From the NCBI GenBank assembly GCA_900768075.1, contig CAAGBN010000061.1, positions 1 to 64,000 of the forward strand: 64,000 bases of DNA, written 5' to 3'. Numbering within the stretch: position 1 is the first letter of the stretch; each line of letters begins with the position of its first letter. The position numbers and the translations under genes are program-made. Origin of the DNA: Clostridia bacterium. GTDB lineage: Bacteria; Bacillota; Clostridia; Oscillospirales; Acutalibacteraceae. The notes beneath the pieces were generated by a model. It had not been told where the DNA came from. It saw only the letters and a list, made by a program, of their open reading frames with translations, and did no database searches. Shown here piece by piece: positions 22,634-32,117 of the stretch.

Positions 22634-24148
22634 TCATTTGCCGATTTTTTCTTTAACCATATCGCTTACGATTTCAACAACTCTTTTTGTCAGATTTATG
22701 CAATCTCTTATTAATGTTGTTCTCTCTACCTTCTGCTTGCCTGTTATGGGAGCGATGTTGCCGTCAGGCAAAGCATATGTGAACTGTGGGAATTCGGAGC
22801 CTGAGAACACATCGGGATCTTCATAAATTATATACTCTATAAGCTTGTTATATCCTAAGCTCTGATCTCTGTGGTCAACGCCTCTTATGTACCAGGTATG
22901 CATGGGGTCAACACCTGTTGAAGCGTCAATGCATCTGTCGGGAGACATAAAGTTATATTCTCTGAACTTTTTCTGTCTGTAATAAAACGGAAGTGTTTTG
23001 CCGTATTCGCTTGTTGTTGCACCCATTGTAACGTCTCTTATATCTACAGAGCCGTCACTCATAAAGCTGCCTTTTTCACTTAAAGGCATAGGCGGTCTGC
23101 CGTATTTGCAGATGATATTCATTTTTATTCCGTCAGCCTGTGCTTCAAGATAGATTTCATCAAGTCTCTTCTGAATATTCTCGTTGAAATATATTGCCTT
23201 GGAAATGACACCTGCATATTCCTGATCGGGGTCTGCATAATTTCTGCCGTACATATTTTTCATAGCCGACTCAAAATATTCATCAGGCACAAATGTCCAG
23301 ATAGACGGATTAGTAGCGATAGTGTCGTGGAAAACATCTCTTGCCGCATCCATAGCGACAACCTTAAAGGCAGGAAGAAGCATCCATTCGAGAATCAGCT
23401 TTAACAAACCGCTCTTATTAAGCACAGAGAGCAAGAGGCCGATATCCTCGTTATTCATACCTACATAAGCATACTGTGTAAGTGTATCGTGGTCAACATA
23501 AAAGTCTCCGCTGAAGAGCTCGCCTATAGCTGAGAAGCCACCGAAAGAGGGTACGCTCAAAAGAACAGAGTCGAGATATTTATGCATTTCTGGGTATTCG
23601 TTGAGATATGTAGCAACAACAGTACCGCCGTAGCTTGCGCCTACAAGCTCTACTTTTTCACTGCCTGAATGCTCCTGAACTCTCTTAATGAAATCGTTAA
23701 GCTGTGCTGCAATATCTATTGGACTGAGTCTGCTGTCATAGGTGAAATAGTAAAATCCTCTGCCTTCATCGCTGAAGCCCGGAGCTTCACAGACAACATT
23801 TTCGTTGACACCTGTCATACCGTCACCCTTGAGTGCGTACAGACCCAGTGTGTCATAAAAAGCAGAATAAAGATAGTTGTAAACCAATTTGTATTCCTTG
23901 TTTTCAACAGCTTCAGTTGTGTATTCCTCAAATCTCTTGAGATTTTCCATCAAAAGGTCAAAGTTAACAGGGAACAGCATTGTTTTGTTGGGGTCGTCCT
24001 TTAAATATATACGTCTTGACTCAAAGCCTGCAACATATACCTGAGGCAGACGCTCTGAACTGCTCTGTGCTGAAGCCGACAAAGCAAAACAGCTGAAAAT
24101 TGTGATAATGCAAAGTATAAGGCTGATTGATTTTTTAAGCATTTTCAT
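22634..24148 (-). CDS. secreted LCAT-like alpha/beta hydrolase, copy 1
   Basis: 504 residues with a signal peptide (LILCIITIFSCFALSASA, about 9-26). The family resembles lecithin:cholesterol acyltransferase-type esterases: VYVAGFESRRIYLKD near the N-terminus, DSRLSPIDIAAQLNDFI before the elbow, and the nucleophile elbow GASYGG (about 170-175) with a normal Ser. The late MHTWYIRGVDHRDQ (about 409-422) probably supplies the catalytic His. Acts outside the cell on lipid or other esters. The protein at 33328-35007 is a paralog with a Cys in the elbow. It is a single gene with its own promoter. Confidence 0.75.
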   Translation of the reverse strand: MKMLKKSISLILCIITIFSCFALSASAQSSSERLPQVYVAGFESRRIYLKDDPNKTMLFPVNFDLLMENLKRFEEYTTEAVENKEYKLVYNYLYSAFYDTLGLYALKGDGMTGVNENVVCEAPGFSDEGRGFYYFTYDSRLSPIDIAAQLNDFIKRVQEHSGSEKVELVGASYGGTVVATYLNEYPEMHKYLDSVLLSVPSFGGFSAIGELFSGDFYVDHDTLTQYAYVGMNNEDIGLLLSVLNKSGLLKLILEWMLLPAFKVVAMDAARDVFHDTIATNPSIWTFVPDEYFESAMKNMYGRNYADPDQEYAGVISKAIYFNENIQKRLDEIYLEAQADGIKMNIICKYGRPPMPLSEKGSFMSDGSVDIRDVTMGATTSEYGKTLPFYYRQKKFREYNFMSPDRCIDASTGVDPMHTWYIRGVDHRDQSLGYNKLIEYIIYEDPDVFSGSEFPQFTYALPDGNIAPITGKQKVERTTLIRDCINLTKRVVEIVSDMVKEKIGK

Positions 24149-24186
24149 TCCGGCTCTCCTTGTTTCTAATATGTCAATATAATTAT

Positions 24187-24215
24187 ATAATACCCTACAT
24201 TTGTTGCTTTTTCAA
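24187..24215 (-). promoter_or_regulatory. promoter of LCAT-like gene 1
   Basis: Minus strand TTGAAA (24210-24215), 17 nt, TATTAT (24187-24192). Confidence 0.6.
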
Positions 24216-24254
24216 TAGTTTATTAAAATTTTAGTCACTTTAAGTAAAACGCCC

Positions 24255-24284
24255 TTGACCTCTTCCCAATATTTAAGGTATAAT
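24255..24284 (+). promoter_or_regulatory. promoter of GH3 gene 1
   Basis: TTGACC (24255-24260), 18 nt, TATAAT (24279-24284), then AGGAGG before the ATG at 24315. Confidence 0.75.
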
Positions 24285-24314
24285 TATAAGGAAAAGCAAC
24301 AGTAGGAGGAACAT

Positions 24315-26762
24315 ATGAAGAACAGTGAATTAATCAGCAAAATGACTCTTGAAGAAAAAGTCGGTCTTTGCTCAGGTAAGGATGGCTGGTATCTCAAGGG
24401 TGTCGATAGATTAGGCATACCCGAAATAATGCTCACAGACGGCCCTCACGGTCTTAGAAAGGCAAATCCCGAAGGCAAATTCAAGCTTGAAAATTCCGTG
24501 CCTGCAACCTGCTTCCCGCCGGCTGTTACAAGCGCCTGCTCGTGGAATCCCGAGCTTCTGTATGAAATGGGTGTGGCTCTTGGTGAAGAATGTCTGCAGG
24601 AAAGGGTCAGTGTAATTCTCGGCCCCGGTGTAAATATGAAGCGCTCTCCCCTTTGTGGAAGAAACTTCGAATATTTTTCAGAGGATCCCCTTCTCGCAGG
24701 TGAGCTTGCCGCATCGCTTATCAACGGTGTCCAGTCTCAGGGTGTCGGCACATCCCTCAAGCACTTTGCTGTCAATACACAGGAAAAGAAGCGTCTTGCA
24801 ATAAACAGCGTTGTTGATGAGCGAGCTCTCAGAGAAATATATTTAACAGCTTTTGAAATAGCTGTTAAAAAAGCTCAGCCCTGGACCGTAATGAGCTCTT
24901 ACAACAAGGTCAACGGTACCTACAGCTCAGAAAACAAGCACCTTCTTAAGGATATTCTCAGAGACGATTGGGGCTTTGAGGGTATCGTTGTAACAGACTG
25001 GGGTGCAGCAAATGACCGTATAGCAGGTATTGAAAACGGCAACGAGCTTGAAATGCCGTCATCAAAAGGCTTTTATGACAAGAAAATCTGCACAGCAGTA
25101 AGAAACAGCAAGCTCAGCTGTGATATCATTGACGAGAGTGCAGACAGAATGCTCACTCTTATCAGAAAGTCAGCAAATGCACTTAAAGACTCATATACAT
25201 ATGATAAAGAAGCTCATCACTGCCTTGCAGCTAAAATTTACAGCGAGTCTGCAGTGCTTCTTAAAAATGAAGAAAGCATCCTGCCCATAGGCAAGGACAA
25301 GAAAATTGCCGTCATCGGTGAAATGGCACGTGCACCCAGATATCAGGGCGCAGGCAGCTCACTTATCAATCCGACAAAAATAAGCGATGCCTTTGACGCT
25401 CTTCTCAAAGAGGGTTACACTCTCAACTTTGCTCCCGGTTATAATAAGAAAAAAGATGAGATTATGCCCGCTATGATTACCGATGCCTGCAAGATTGCAG
25501 AAAAGGCAGATATTGCTCTTGTTTTCATCGGTCTTACAGAAGAATACGAATCAGAGGGTTATGACAGACAGCATCTCAATCTTCCTATGGTGCATAACTA
25601 TCTTCTTGAGGAAATTCTCAAGGTTAATAAAAACGTTGTTGTGGTACTCTCAGGCGGTGCTCCCGTTACAATGCCCTGGCTGAGTAAGGTAAAGGGTCTT
25701 ATCAACGGCTACCTCGGCGGTCAGGCAAGCGGTGACACTATTGCAGATATCATCAGCGGTAAGGTGAATCCCTCAGGCAAGCTGGCTGAAACCTATCCTC
25801 TTTGCCTTGAGGATACTCCCTGCTACAACTACTTCCCCGGTACAAACAGAAATGCAGAGCATACCGAAAGCATTTATATAGGCTACAGATACTATGACAC
25901 TGCAAAAAAAGATGTCCTCTTCCCCTTTGGCTACGGTCTTTCATACACTGAGTTTGAATACAGCGACCTCAAGCTCAGCAAAAAGAAGATTAAGGATACA
26001 GATACCCTTACAGTCACCTATAAAATCAAGAACATCGGTAATTGCGACGGTGCCGAAATTTCTCAGGTTTATATAAAGGATAAGCAGAGCACCATCTTCC
26101 GCCCCGAAAAGGAACTCAGAGGCTTCAAGAAGGTTTTCCTTAAAGCAAGCGAAGAAACCACAGTTGAAATCGAGCTTTCAAAGAGAGCTTTCGCATTCTA
26201 TAACGCTGCCGAATCAATCTGGCAGGTAGAAAGCGGTGATTTTGAGATAATTGTTGGTGCGTCCTCAAGAGATATCAGACTCACTGCAGATGTTTTTGTT
26301 GAGTCCACCGACAATGTACCCGTACCCGACTATCGTGAGTCAGCTCCCTGCTACTACTCAGCTGATATCAGGTCTGTGCCCGACAAGCAATTCGAGGCTG
26401 TACTCGGTCACCCCATTCCTGCAAGAAACTACAGTGCAGGCGAAAGATTTGATATGACCTGTTCTCTCGGTGATGCTGCCGACACCAAGTGGGGCAAGAT
26501 TATCATCGCTATGCTTGAAACGGCCATTGACCGTGTAATCAAAGGCTCAGAAACCGAAAAGGCTTCTGTCAAGGCAAACACCTTCGATGTTCCCATCAAG
26601 AATTTTATAACCATGGGACCCGATGTGCTTTCAGAAGATGTATGCAACGGTCTGCTTATGCTCCTTAACGGAGAAAAAAGCGGCAAGGGTCTCTCAAAAA
26701 TAGTTTCGGGGCTTACTGCAGCTGTAAAGCAACTCCCGAATATTATAAAAAAATCGAACTGA
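24315..26762 (+). CDS. glycoside hydrolase family 3 beta-glycosidase
   Basis: 815 residues. GH3 enzymes remove non-reducing-end sugars from oligosaccharides. N-terminal TIM barrel (about 1-290) with TDGPHGLRK, KHFAVNTQE (about 152) and the nucleophile motif GIVVTDWGAANDR (Asp about 227). The C-terminal alpha/beta sandwich follows (about 320-530) with EYESEGYDR (acid/base region), then an FN3-like domain (about 590-670) and an unusual extra tail of about 130 residues. No signal peptide, so it acts inside the cell on imported oligosaccharides, probably as a beta-glucosidase. The gene is single; a second GH3 lies at 27389-29578. Confidence 0.95.
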   Translation: MKNSELISKMTLEEKVGLCSGKDGWYLKGVDRLGIPEIMLTDGPHGLRKANPEGKFKLENSVPATCFPPAVTSACSWNPELLYEMGVALGEECLQERVSVILGPGVNMKRSPLCGRNFEYFSEDPLLAGELAASLINGVQSQGVGTSLKHFAVNTQEKKRLAINSVVDERALREIYLTAFEIAVKKAQPWTVMSSYNKVNGTYSSENKHLLKDILRDDWGFEGIVVTDWGAANDRIAGIENGNELEMPSSKGFYDKKICTAVRNSKLSCDIIDESADRMLTLIRKSANALKDSYTYDKEAHHCLAAKIYSESAVLLKNEESILPIGKDKKIAVIGEMARAPRYQGAGSSLINPTKISDAFDALLKEGYTLNFAPGYNKKKDEIMPAMITDACKIAEKADIALVFIGLTEEYESEGYDRQHLNLPMVHNYLLEEILKVNKNVVVVLSGGAPVTMPWLSKVKGLINGYLGGQASGDTIADIISGKVNPSGKLAETYPLCLEDTPCYNYFPGTNRNAEHTESIYIGYRYYDTAKKDVLFPFGYGLSYTEFEYSDLKLSKKKIKDTDTLTVTYKIKNIGNCDGAEISQVYIKDKQSTIFRPEKELRGFKKVFLKASEETTVEIELSKRAFAFYNAAESIWQVESGDFEIIVGASSRDIRLTADVFVESTDNVPVPDYRESAPCYYSADIRSVPDKQFEAVLGHPIPARNYSAGERFDMTCSLGDAADTKWGKIIIAMLETAIDRVIKGSETEKASVKANTFDVPIKNFITMGPDVLSEDVCNGLLMLLNGEKSGKGLSKIVSGLTAAVKQLPNIIKKSN

Positions 26763-26773
26763 ATAACAATCTC

Positions 26774-26813
26774 TTTCCGCTCGGTATCAAGGCATATCGG
26801 GCGGAAATTTTTC
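26774..26813 (+). terminator. intrinsic terminator
   Basis: A 14-bp stem TTTCCGCTCGGTAT/ATATCGGGCGGAAA with two wobbles, followed by TTTTTC, directly behind GH3 gene 1. Confidence 0.85.
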
Positions 26814-26883
26814 AGTGTAAAAATGTTAAAATCAGCCCGAAAAAAATTAATTAAAAAAAGTTGAAAAAAATTGAAAAAAGGTA

Positions 26884-26912
26884 TTGACATATCCGAAACC
26901 TTGTGATATTAT
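26884..26912 (+). promoter_or_regulatory. promoter of the tRNA pair
   Basis: TTGACA (26884-26889), 17 nt, TATTAT (26907-26912), 43 nt before tRNA-Thr. Confidence 0.85.
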
Positions 26913-26955
26913 ATTCAAGCATTCGGCGAGAGATAAACGCCAAAAGCACGAATAA

Positions 26956-27031
26956 GCTGGTGTAGCTCAGTTGGTAGAGCAGCTGATTTGTAATCAGCAG
27001 GTCGGGGGTTCGAGTCCGTCCACCAGCTCCA
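26956..27031 (+). tRNA. tRNA-Thr (anticodon TGT), CCA encoded
   Basis: 76 nt. Acceptor GCTGGTG/CACCAGC, D-arm GCTC...GAGC, anticodon stem GCTGA/TCAGC with loop TTTGTAA, T-loop TTCGAGT, discriminator T and encoded CCA. The T-stem carries one mismatch, as in many clostridial copies. It is co-transcribed with tRNA-Tyr 12 nt downstream. Confidence 0.97.
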
Positions 27032-27043
27032 GTTTTTTTATAA

Positions 27044-27128
<85 letters not shown>

Positions 27129-27129
27129 G

Positions 27130-27164
27130 AACTCAGTAGTTTAATGACTACTGAGTTGTTTTTT
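27130..27164 (+). terminator. tRNA operon terminator
   Basis: Stem AACTCAGTAGT/ACTACTGAGTT with a 6-nt loop and GTTTTTT. The same stem recurs at 29905-29937. Confidence 0.9.
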
Positions 27165-27184
27165 ATGTAATTTGATATAAACAA

Positions 27185-27290
27185 GGATTCGAAGTAGGAG
27201 CGGTAGTGAATCGATGTCCGGTGGACATCGAGAGCCGCGAATGACCGAGGCCCGCAGGCCGAGAATCGAATCCACCCCTGCCCACCAGAA
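27185..27290. repeat. palindromic element carrying a copy of the tRNA-Tyr 3' end
   Basis: Outer ends GGATTCGA (27185-27192) and TCGAATCC (27266-27273) pair perfectly; inside are hairpins CGATGTCC-GGT-GGACATCG and GGCC-CGCA-GGCC. The right end runs on into CCCCTGCCCACCAGAA, so 25 nt (27266-27290) equal the tRNA-Tyr 3' end at 27107-27131. It is not a functional tRNA because the rest is missing. Confidence 0.75.
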
Positions 27291-27321
27291 AACAGACAAG
27301 CAATAGCTTGTCTGTTTTTTT
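27291..27321 (+). terminator. second terminator behind the tRNA-like 3' end
   Basis: Stem AACAGACAAGC/GCTTGTCTGTT with AATA loop and a T-run, placed after the duplicated tRNA-Tyr end. Confidence 0.85.
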
Positions 27322-27351
27322 ATGCATTAATGAATTATACTATCAAAACAT

Positions 27352-27386
27352 AAAAAAGACTCTGAATTTTTCAGAGTCTTTTTTTG
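27352..27386. terminator. bidirectional terminator behind GH3 gene 2
   Basis: Stem GACTCTGAA/TTCAGAGTC with A-run on one side and T-run on the other, adjacent to the stop at 27389. Confidence 0.9.
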
Positions 27387-27388
27387 AA

Positions 27389-29578
27389 TTATTTGTCTGT
27401 GATAATTAATCCATTTCGAATTCTGACTTCAAACGTTTTTTTGATGTCATTGCTCGAAGTGCTGACTGAAATTGTATAGTCGCCGTCGTGCATACCGTAT
27501 TTCAGCTGTCGGTCATAATAGAAAAAGGCATCATCCGGTATTTCAACGGTGATTTCACGTTCTTCTTTTTTATTAAGCCCGAAGCGTTTGTATGCTTTAA
27601 GCTCCTTCAAAGGCATAACAACATCGCAGTTTCTTCCTGAAAAATAAATCTGAATTACTTCTTCTCCGTCAAAATCACCTGTGTTTTTTGCTGAAAAGCT
27701 TATTTTAAGCTTATTATCTGTATTATTAAGAGTGAAATTATCAAACTCAAAGCTTGTGTAGCTCAAGCCGTATCCGAAGGGATAAAGGGGTGAGCCGTCA
27801 TTGTCAACATAGCCGTAACCTCTGCCTGAGGGCTTCATTGAATAGAATAAGGGAAGCTGACCCACGCTTCTCGGAAAGGTAATCGGAAGCTTGCCCGAGG
27901 GATTCGTTTGACCGAAAATTATTTCTGTTATTGCCTGTGCGCCCTGCTCACCGGGATACCAGGCCTCAATAATTGCAGGGCAATCTTCAATCCATGCCGA
28001 CATATCAACGGGTGAACCGTTAAGCAGAATAACAGCAGAATTTTTATTTGACCTGCACATTTTTCTAATGCTTTCTTCCTGATTCGTTTTAAGCTCAAAT
28101 TCATTTGCTCCGACTATTATTGCGTTTTCATTTTTCTGCTTTGCTTTGGTAACACCCGGCAGTCTGATGTCTGAGCGATCCATTCCTTCGCCCTCTATAA
28201 GTGAAGTGAAATATAAAGCGGCATCACAAAGGGGAGCTATGCTTTCAATTTCATCGTCATCGGCAAAGATAACCTCCGAATATCCGTCAAGATATTCTTT
28301 AATGTACTGTAACGGTGTTTTTGCATCGTCGGCAGTCCATTTTACTCTGAAAGGTCCTGAATAATTTTCACCTACTGGCAAAAGCGTTGCTCCGAGTCCG
28401 AAAACTGCAATTTTTCTGATTTTGTTCTTGCTTAAAGGCAGAACATTTTCATTTTTAAGAAGTACAATTGATTTTCTTGCAGCGTCAAGTGCCATTCTTT
28501 GGTGTTCGGCGCATCTTACAATTTCGGAAGCCTTCTTACTGTCTCCGTAAGGATTTTCAAAAAGCCCTGCCTTGTATTTTGCAGTGAGAACTCTCAAAAC
28601 AGCAGTATCTATATCTGATTCCTCTATATAGCCTTTATCAAGAGCCTCTTTTATATTATCGAACGAATTATGGGGGAAGTTAATATCCAGACCTGCCTTG
28701 AGGCTTTCTGCCTGAGCTCTCGCTGAAGAATCAAAAAGTCTGTGAGCATAGCATATATTATCAACTCCGCCGTAATCGGAAACAACAAAGCCGTCAAAGC
28801 CCCATTCCTTGCGAAGAATGTCGGTTAGCAGATATTTATTACAAGTGCAAGGTATTCCGTCCCAGCTGTTATATGCTGCCATTACGGACATTGCTCCGCC
28901 TTCTTTTATGCATTTTTCAAAGGGACGAAGATAAACCTCACGCATAGTACGTTCACTTGTATCGGATACATTGGAGTCTCTTCCACCGTATGAATAGTTG
29001 TCTGCAAAGTGCTTGGGTGTTGCTATTACACCGTTTTTCTGCAGTCCTCTGCACATTGCAGCTCCCATATCGGCATTGATAAGCACATCCTCACCGAATG
29101 TTTCTACAGTTCTGCCCCAACGACAGTCACGTACTATATTAACAACGGGAGTGAGGGCTTGTCTGACACCTGCAACAGCACATTCCTTTCCGATAGCATC
29201 GGCAATTTTTTCAACTGCTTCACTGTCGAACATTGAAGCCATTGCAATAGGCTGAGGAAAGCAGGTAGCCATGCCCCACTGAGCTCCGTGCAGAGCCTCA
29301 CCGTGTTCAATCGGTGGGATAGAGTGGGAATTGCTTTCAGAAATACACCTGATTTCATTATTGATAGCCTCAGTGACCTCCTCGGGTGATAAAGGCTTAC
29401 CTTTGCTTTCATGAAGAAAATGACCGATATTACGGCAGTTTCCGACCTTATAGCTTCTTTTTGAATAATAGTCCTCTCTGATGGGATACACCATCTGACA
29501 GCAAATCTGATATATTTTTTCATCAAGGGATAAATCTGACAATAATTCTCTTGCCTTGACTTCTGCCGGTTTTATCAT
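27389..29578 (-). CDS. glycoside hydrolase family 3 beta-glycosidase
   Basis: 729 residues, the usual GH3 length with FN3-like C-terminal domain (about 600-720). The barrel has KHFADNYSYGGRDS and the nucleophile motif GFDGFVVSDYGG (Asp about 268); SDYGG is typical of bacterial xylan/glucan-active beta-glycosidases. The C-terminal domain carries EGEGMDRSDIRLPG. LNGSPVDMSAWIEDCPAIIEAWYPGEQGAQAITE-type sequence is the common active-site border, here at about 515-548. No signal peptide; intracellular. It is only distantly similar to the other GH3 here, so substrate range probably differs. Promoter at 29611-29639. Confidence 0.95.
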   Translation of the reverse strand: MIKPAEVKARELLSDLSLDEKIYQICCQMVYPIREDYYSKRSYKVGNCRNIGHFLHESKGKPLSPEEVTEAINNEIRCISESNSHSIPPIEHGEALHGAQWGMATCFPQPIAMASMFDSEAVEKIADAIGKECAVAGVRQALTPVVNIVRDCRWGRTVETFGEDVLINADMGAAMCRGLQKNGVIATPKHFADNYSYGGRDSNVSDTSERTMREVYLRPFEKCIKEGGAMSVMAAYNSWDGIPCTCNKYLLTDILRKEWGFDGFVVSDYGGVDNICYAHRLFDSSARAQAESLKAGLDINFPHNSFDNIKEALDKGYIEESDIDTAVLRVLTAKYKAGLFENPYGDSKKASEIVRCAEHQRMALDAARKSIVLLKNENVLPLSKNKIRKIAVFGLGATLLPVGENYSGPFRVKWTADDAKTPLQYIKEYLDGYSEVIFADDDEIESIAPLCDAALYFTSLIEGEGMDRSDIRLPGVTKAKQKNENAIIVGANEFELKTNQEESIRKMCRSNKNSAVILLNGSPVDMSAWIEDCPAIIEAWYPGEQGAQAITEIIFGQTNPSGKLPITFPRSVGQLPLFYSMKPSGRGYGYVDNDGSPLYPFGYGLSYTSFEFDNFTLNNTDNKLKISFSAKNTGDFDGEEVIQIYFSGRNCDVVMPLKELKAYKRFGLNKKEEREITVEIPDDAFFYYDRQLKYGMHDGDYTISVSTSSNDIKKTFEVRIRNGLIITDK

Positions 29579-29610
29579 ACAATCACTTCCGTTAATATGC
29601 TTACATCCGC

Positions 29611-29639
29611 ATTATAGCATTACTGCACTCTATTTTCAA
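29611..29639 (-). promoter_or_regulatory. promoter of GH3 gene 2
   Basis: Minus strand TTGAAA (29634-29639), 17 nt, TATAAT (29611-29616). Confidence 0.75.
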
Positions 29640-29740
29640 TAAAAAACCGCACAGTCAAACTACGCGGTAAAGAATAAAGTTTTGCAATGCGATTATGAAA
29701 AGATTGTGTATGATGGTGCCGTAAAAAAATATGTTTAGGT

Positions 29741-29799
29741 AATCCGTTATAATCATTCATACCAGAACTCCTCGTACAAGAGTACGGGGAGTTGTTTTT
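29741..29799 (+). repeat. direct repeat plus terminator-like hairpin, copy 1
   Basis: AATCCGTTATAATCATTCAT (29741-29760), then ACCAGAACTCCTCGTAC and a 12-bp stem with loop AAGA ending GAGTTGTTTTTTT. The 20-nt lead recurs at 29881 with one change. ACCAGAACTC also follows tRNA-Tyr, so this may be the relic of a lost tRNA end. No gene is supported in 29640-30128. Confidence 0.6.
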
Positions 29800-29880
29800 T
29801 TCTACTCTTACCTTTCCATCCCTTCAATCTTTATTTTCGGATTTGTGAAACTAAAAAGTAATAGTGAAGAGGTCATTTTT

Positions 29881-29937
29881 AATCCGTTATAATCTTTCAT
29901 GTCAAAACTCAGTAGTGTAAAAACTACTGAGTTTTTG
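29881..29937 (+). repeat. direct repeat plus terminator-like hairpin, copy 2
   Basis: AATCCGTTATAATCTTTCAT (29881-29900) followed by AACTCAGTAGT/ACTACTGAGTT and a T-run; this stem equals the tRNA-Tyr terminator at 27130. Confidence 0.6.
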
Positions 29938-30128
29938 CGTTTTCTATAGTATTTATTTGGTTTTCAAGGGTGATTTTGTAAGAGGTTTGTAATATATATT
30001 GTGTTAGAATTGTCTTGTAAGTTATTTCCGAAGCTATACTTTATTAGACCGCAAGCTTTCATGAAACAGACCCGAGGTTTTTTTCTACCTCTTTAACCCT
30101 TAGCAAAAATAATTCAAGGAGATATGAT

Positions 30129-30791
30129 ATGGATAAATTAGTAAGAAAAATTGAAGTTCCTCTTGCAAAAAAAGCAATAGAAAAAGCAGGACTGTATCTC
30201 GTACAGAAAAAGGACCTTGGCCGCCTTGCTGAGGTTGCCGCAGATGCATACAAGGATTATCCCTTGCACAACTGGTTCACCAATGGCAAATATGACTTCA
30301 CTGCATCCAAGCTTATTATGCAGATTTCTCTCAGAACAATGACTGAGGATGCTGTTATTTATGCAGACAGCGAAGAAATCAACGGCTTTGCAGTATGGCT
30401 TCCCTTCGGCTTTACAGGCAGTAAGACTCTCCCCTTCCTTGCTAACGGTGGTATGAGCCTGATCCTTCATTCCGGCCCCGGCATCATCGGAAGACTTTTA
30501 ACCTATGAAACCTATGCTATGAATCTCAAAAAAGAATTTACCGATAACTACGATTGGTATTTATATAACCTCTCAATCAAGCAGTCCGCACAGGGCAAGG
30601 GTCTTGCAAGCAAGCTTATGCGTCCTATGCTCGCTTTCTGCGATGCAGAAAAAATGGTTGCATATTTAGAGACCAACAAAGAATCCAACGTAGGTCTGTA
30701 CCGTCATTACGGCTTTGACCTTATGAGAGAAGAGCTTATTCCCAAAACACCCGTAACTCACTATTCAATGGTTCGTCATCCCGCTGAATAA
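30129..30791 (+). CDS. GNAT family N-acetyltransferase
   Basis: 220 residues with AAGGAG before the ATG. The C-terminal GNAT core is visible: beta strand 4 WYLYNLSIKQSAQGKGLASK (about 139-158, acetyl-CoA loop QGKGLAS), and EKMVAYLETNKESNVGLYRHYGF (about 175-197). The N-terminal half (KKDLGRLAEVAADAYKDYPLHNWF) is like the family of clostridial acetyltransferases with an unknown acceptor. Single gene, ended by a terminator at 30803-30832. Cytoplasmic; substrate unknown. Confidence 0.88.
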   Translation: MDKLVRKIEVPLAKKAIEKAGLYLVQKKDLGRLAEVAADAYKDYPLHNWFTNGKYDFTASKLIMQISLRTMTEDAVIYADSEEINGFAVWLPFGFTGSKTLPFLANGGMSLILHSGPGIIGRLLTYETYAMNLKKEFTDNYDWYLYNLSIKQSAQGKGLASKLMRPMLAFCDAEKMVAYLETNKESNVGLYRHYGFDLMREELIPKTPVTHYSMVRHPAE

Positions 30792-30802
30792 TATTCACCA
30801 GA

Positions 30803-30832
30803 AAGACATTCCCTCGTGAATGTCTTTTTTTA
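30803..30832 (+). terminator. intrinsic terminator
   Basis: Stem AGACATTC/GAATGTCT followed by TTTTTTAT, 12 nt after the GNAT gene. Confidence 0.85.
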
Positions 30833-30873
30833 TTTATATCTCTGCTTTTTATTCGGTCACTGCAAAATCAACA

Positions 30874-30901
30874 TTGACATCCCCTGCCGATATGCTATAA
30901 T
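30874..30901 (+). promoter_or_regulatory. promoter of the 30930 gene
   Basis: TTGACA (30874-30879), 16 nt, TATAAT (30896-30901), then CGGAGG before the ATG. Confidence 0.8.
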
Positions 30902-30929
30902 TGAACTATAAACACACGGAGGTATCTGT

Positions 30930-32114
30930 ATGAATAGATTGATTTCCTTTGTAATGTCACTTTATATGGCGGTTATGAGTATTTTCGGTGTAACTGTTAC
31001 TCCCTCTGACCTGAAGGTCGGTGAGATGTATCAGGGAAATGCTACCGAGCAACAGCTTGAGCTTTTTACTGAGATTTACGAAAAAGAAACGGCTTACCTT
31101 GCATCTATGCAGCTTTCTAACGGTGCGCTTCCTATGACTTATGCTAAAAGCGGTGAGCTCACGGTGAATCCCTATTTCGCTGACTTTGCCGCACTTGCCC
31201 TTCTTGACAATGCCAAAAAATACACCGATGTTGTTGTGAAGTATATGGACTGGCACTTCGCTCATCTCAACACAAAGGCTGAAGACTTCAACAGAATCGA
31301 CGGCACTATCTATGACTATAAGGTCACAATGAAAAACGGTGAAATAGTTTCCGAGAGGGTATCAACACCTGAAAATGCAGACTCATATGATACCACTGAC
31401 TCCTATGCGGCAACCTTCCTTACGGTAGTGTATAAGTACTTCTGCAAAACAGGCGACAGTGATTATCTTCTCTCCCACTCAGATGATCTCGAGAGAATTA
31501 CAAATGTAATGTTCGCCACATATCAGAACGGACTTACCTATGCAAAGCCCAACCACCTTATAAAATATCTTATGGATAACTGCGAGGTATATGAGGGAGC
31601 TTTTGCAGCATCGAGAATTTTTGAAGAGCTTGTGCTCAAAGGTAAGACTGAATACACCCGTTTGCGTGATAAATGCGGTGAAATGAGTTTTACTGTCCAG
31701 GACAACATCAACAACAAGCTCTGGAATTACATCGGTCAGTATTACAAGCCTGCTCTTATTGCTTTCATCGACACTCCGAGAAAGATTTTCTCCTGGGATA
31801 TTTACTATCCTCAGGCGACCTCACAGCTTTTCCCCATAATCTGCGGTGTTATTGACCCGAGCTGTAACAGAGCAAAGCACATTTATGAGAGCTTCTGCGA
31901 TTCTTACCACTGGGAAGCATTTGATTATCCTGATGATTTCTATTGGGGCGCCAATGTTCAGGCGGCGGCTATTATGAATGATCTTGACAGTGTTACGGAA
32001 TATATGGAAAATTATCTGTCTTTGACGGAAAAGCACAGCTGGCCTCTTTACAATATGGATATTGCGAGAACGGCTATGGCGGCGAAGATTATGATTGATA
32101 GAAATGTAAAGTAA
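30930..32114 (+). CDS. six-hairpin glycosidase-like protein of unknown function
   Basis: 394 residues. The first about 25 residues (LISFVMSLYMAVMSIFGVTV) are hydrophobic and could be a signal peptide or membrane anchor. The rest is helical with aromatic-rich repeats: YLASMQLSNGALPMTY, VNPYFADFAALALL, TTDSYAATFLTVVYKYF, NGLTYAKPNHLIKYLMDNCE and YPDDFYWGANVQAAAI. That rhythm is typical of (alpha/alpha)6-barrel proteins acting on polysaccharides; the specific family is not recognised. YKVTMKNGEIV suggests a surface loop. It stands alone with its own promoter and a family-B repeat behind it. Confidence 0.6.
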   Translation: MNRLISFVMSLYMAVMSIFGVTVTPSDLKVGEMYQGNATEQQLELFTEIYEKETAYLASMQLSNGALPMTYAKSGELTVNPYFADFAALALLDNAKKYTDVVVKYMDWHFAHLNTKAEDFNRIDGTIYDYKVTMKNGEIVSERVSTPENADSYDTTDSYAATFLTVVYKYFCKTGDSDYLLSHSDDLERITNVMFATYQNGLTYAKPNHLIKYLMDNCEVYEGAFAASRIFEELVLKGKTEYTRLRDKCGEMSFTVQDNINNKLWNYIGQYYKPALIAFIDTPRKIFSWDIYYPQATSQLFPIICGVIDPSCNRAKHIYESFCDSYHWEAFDYPDDFYWGANVQAAAIMNDLDSVTEYMENYLSLTEKHSWPLYNMDIARTAMAAKIMIDRNVK

Positions 32115-32117
32115 AAA

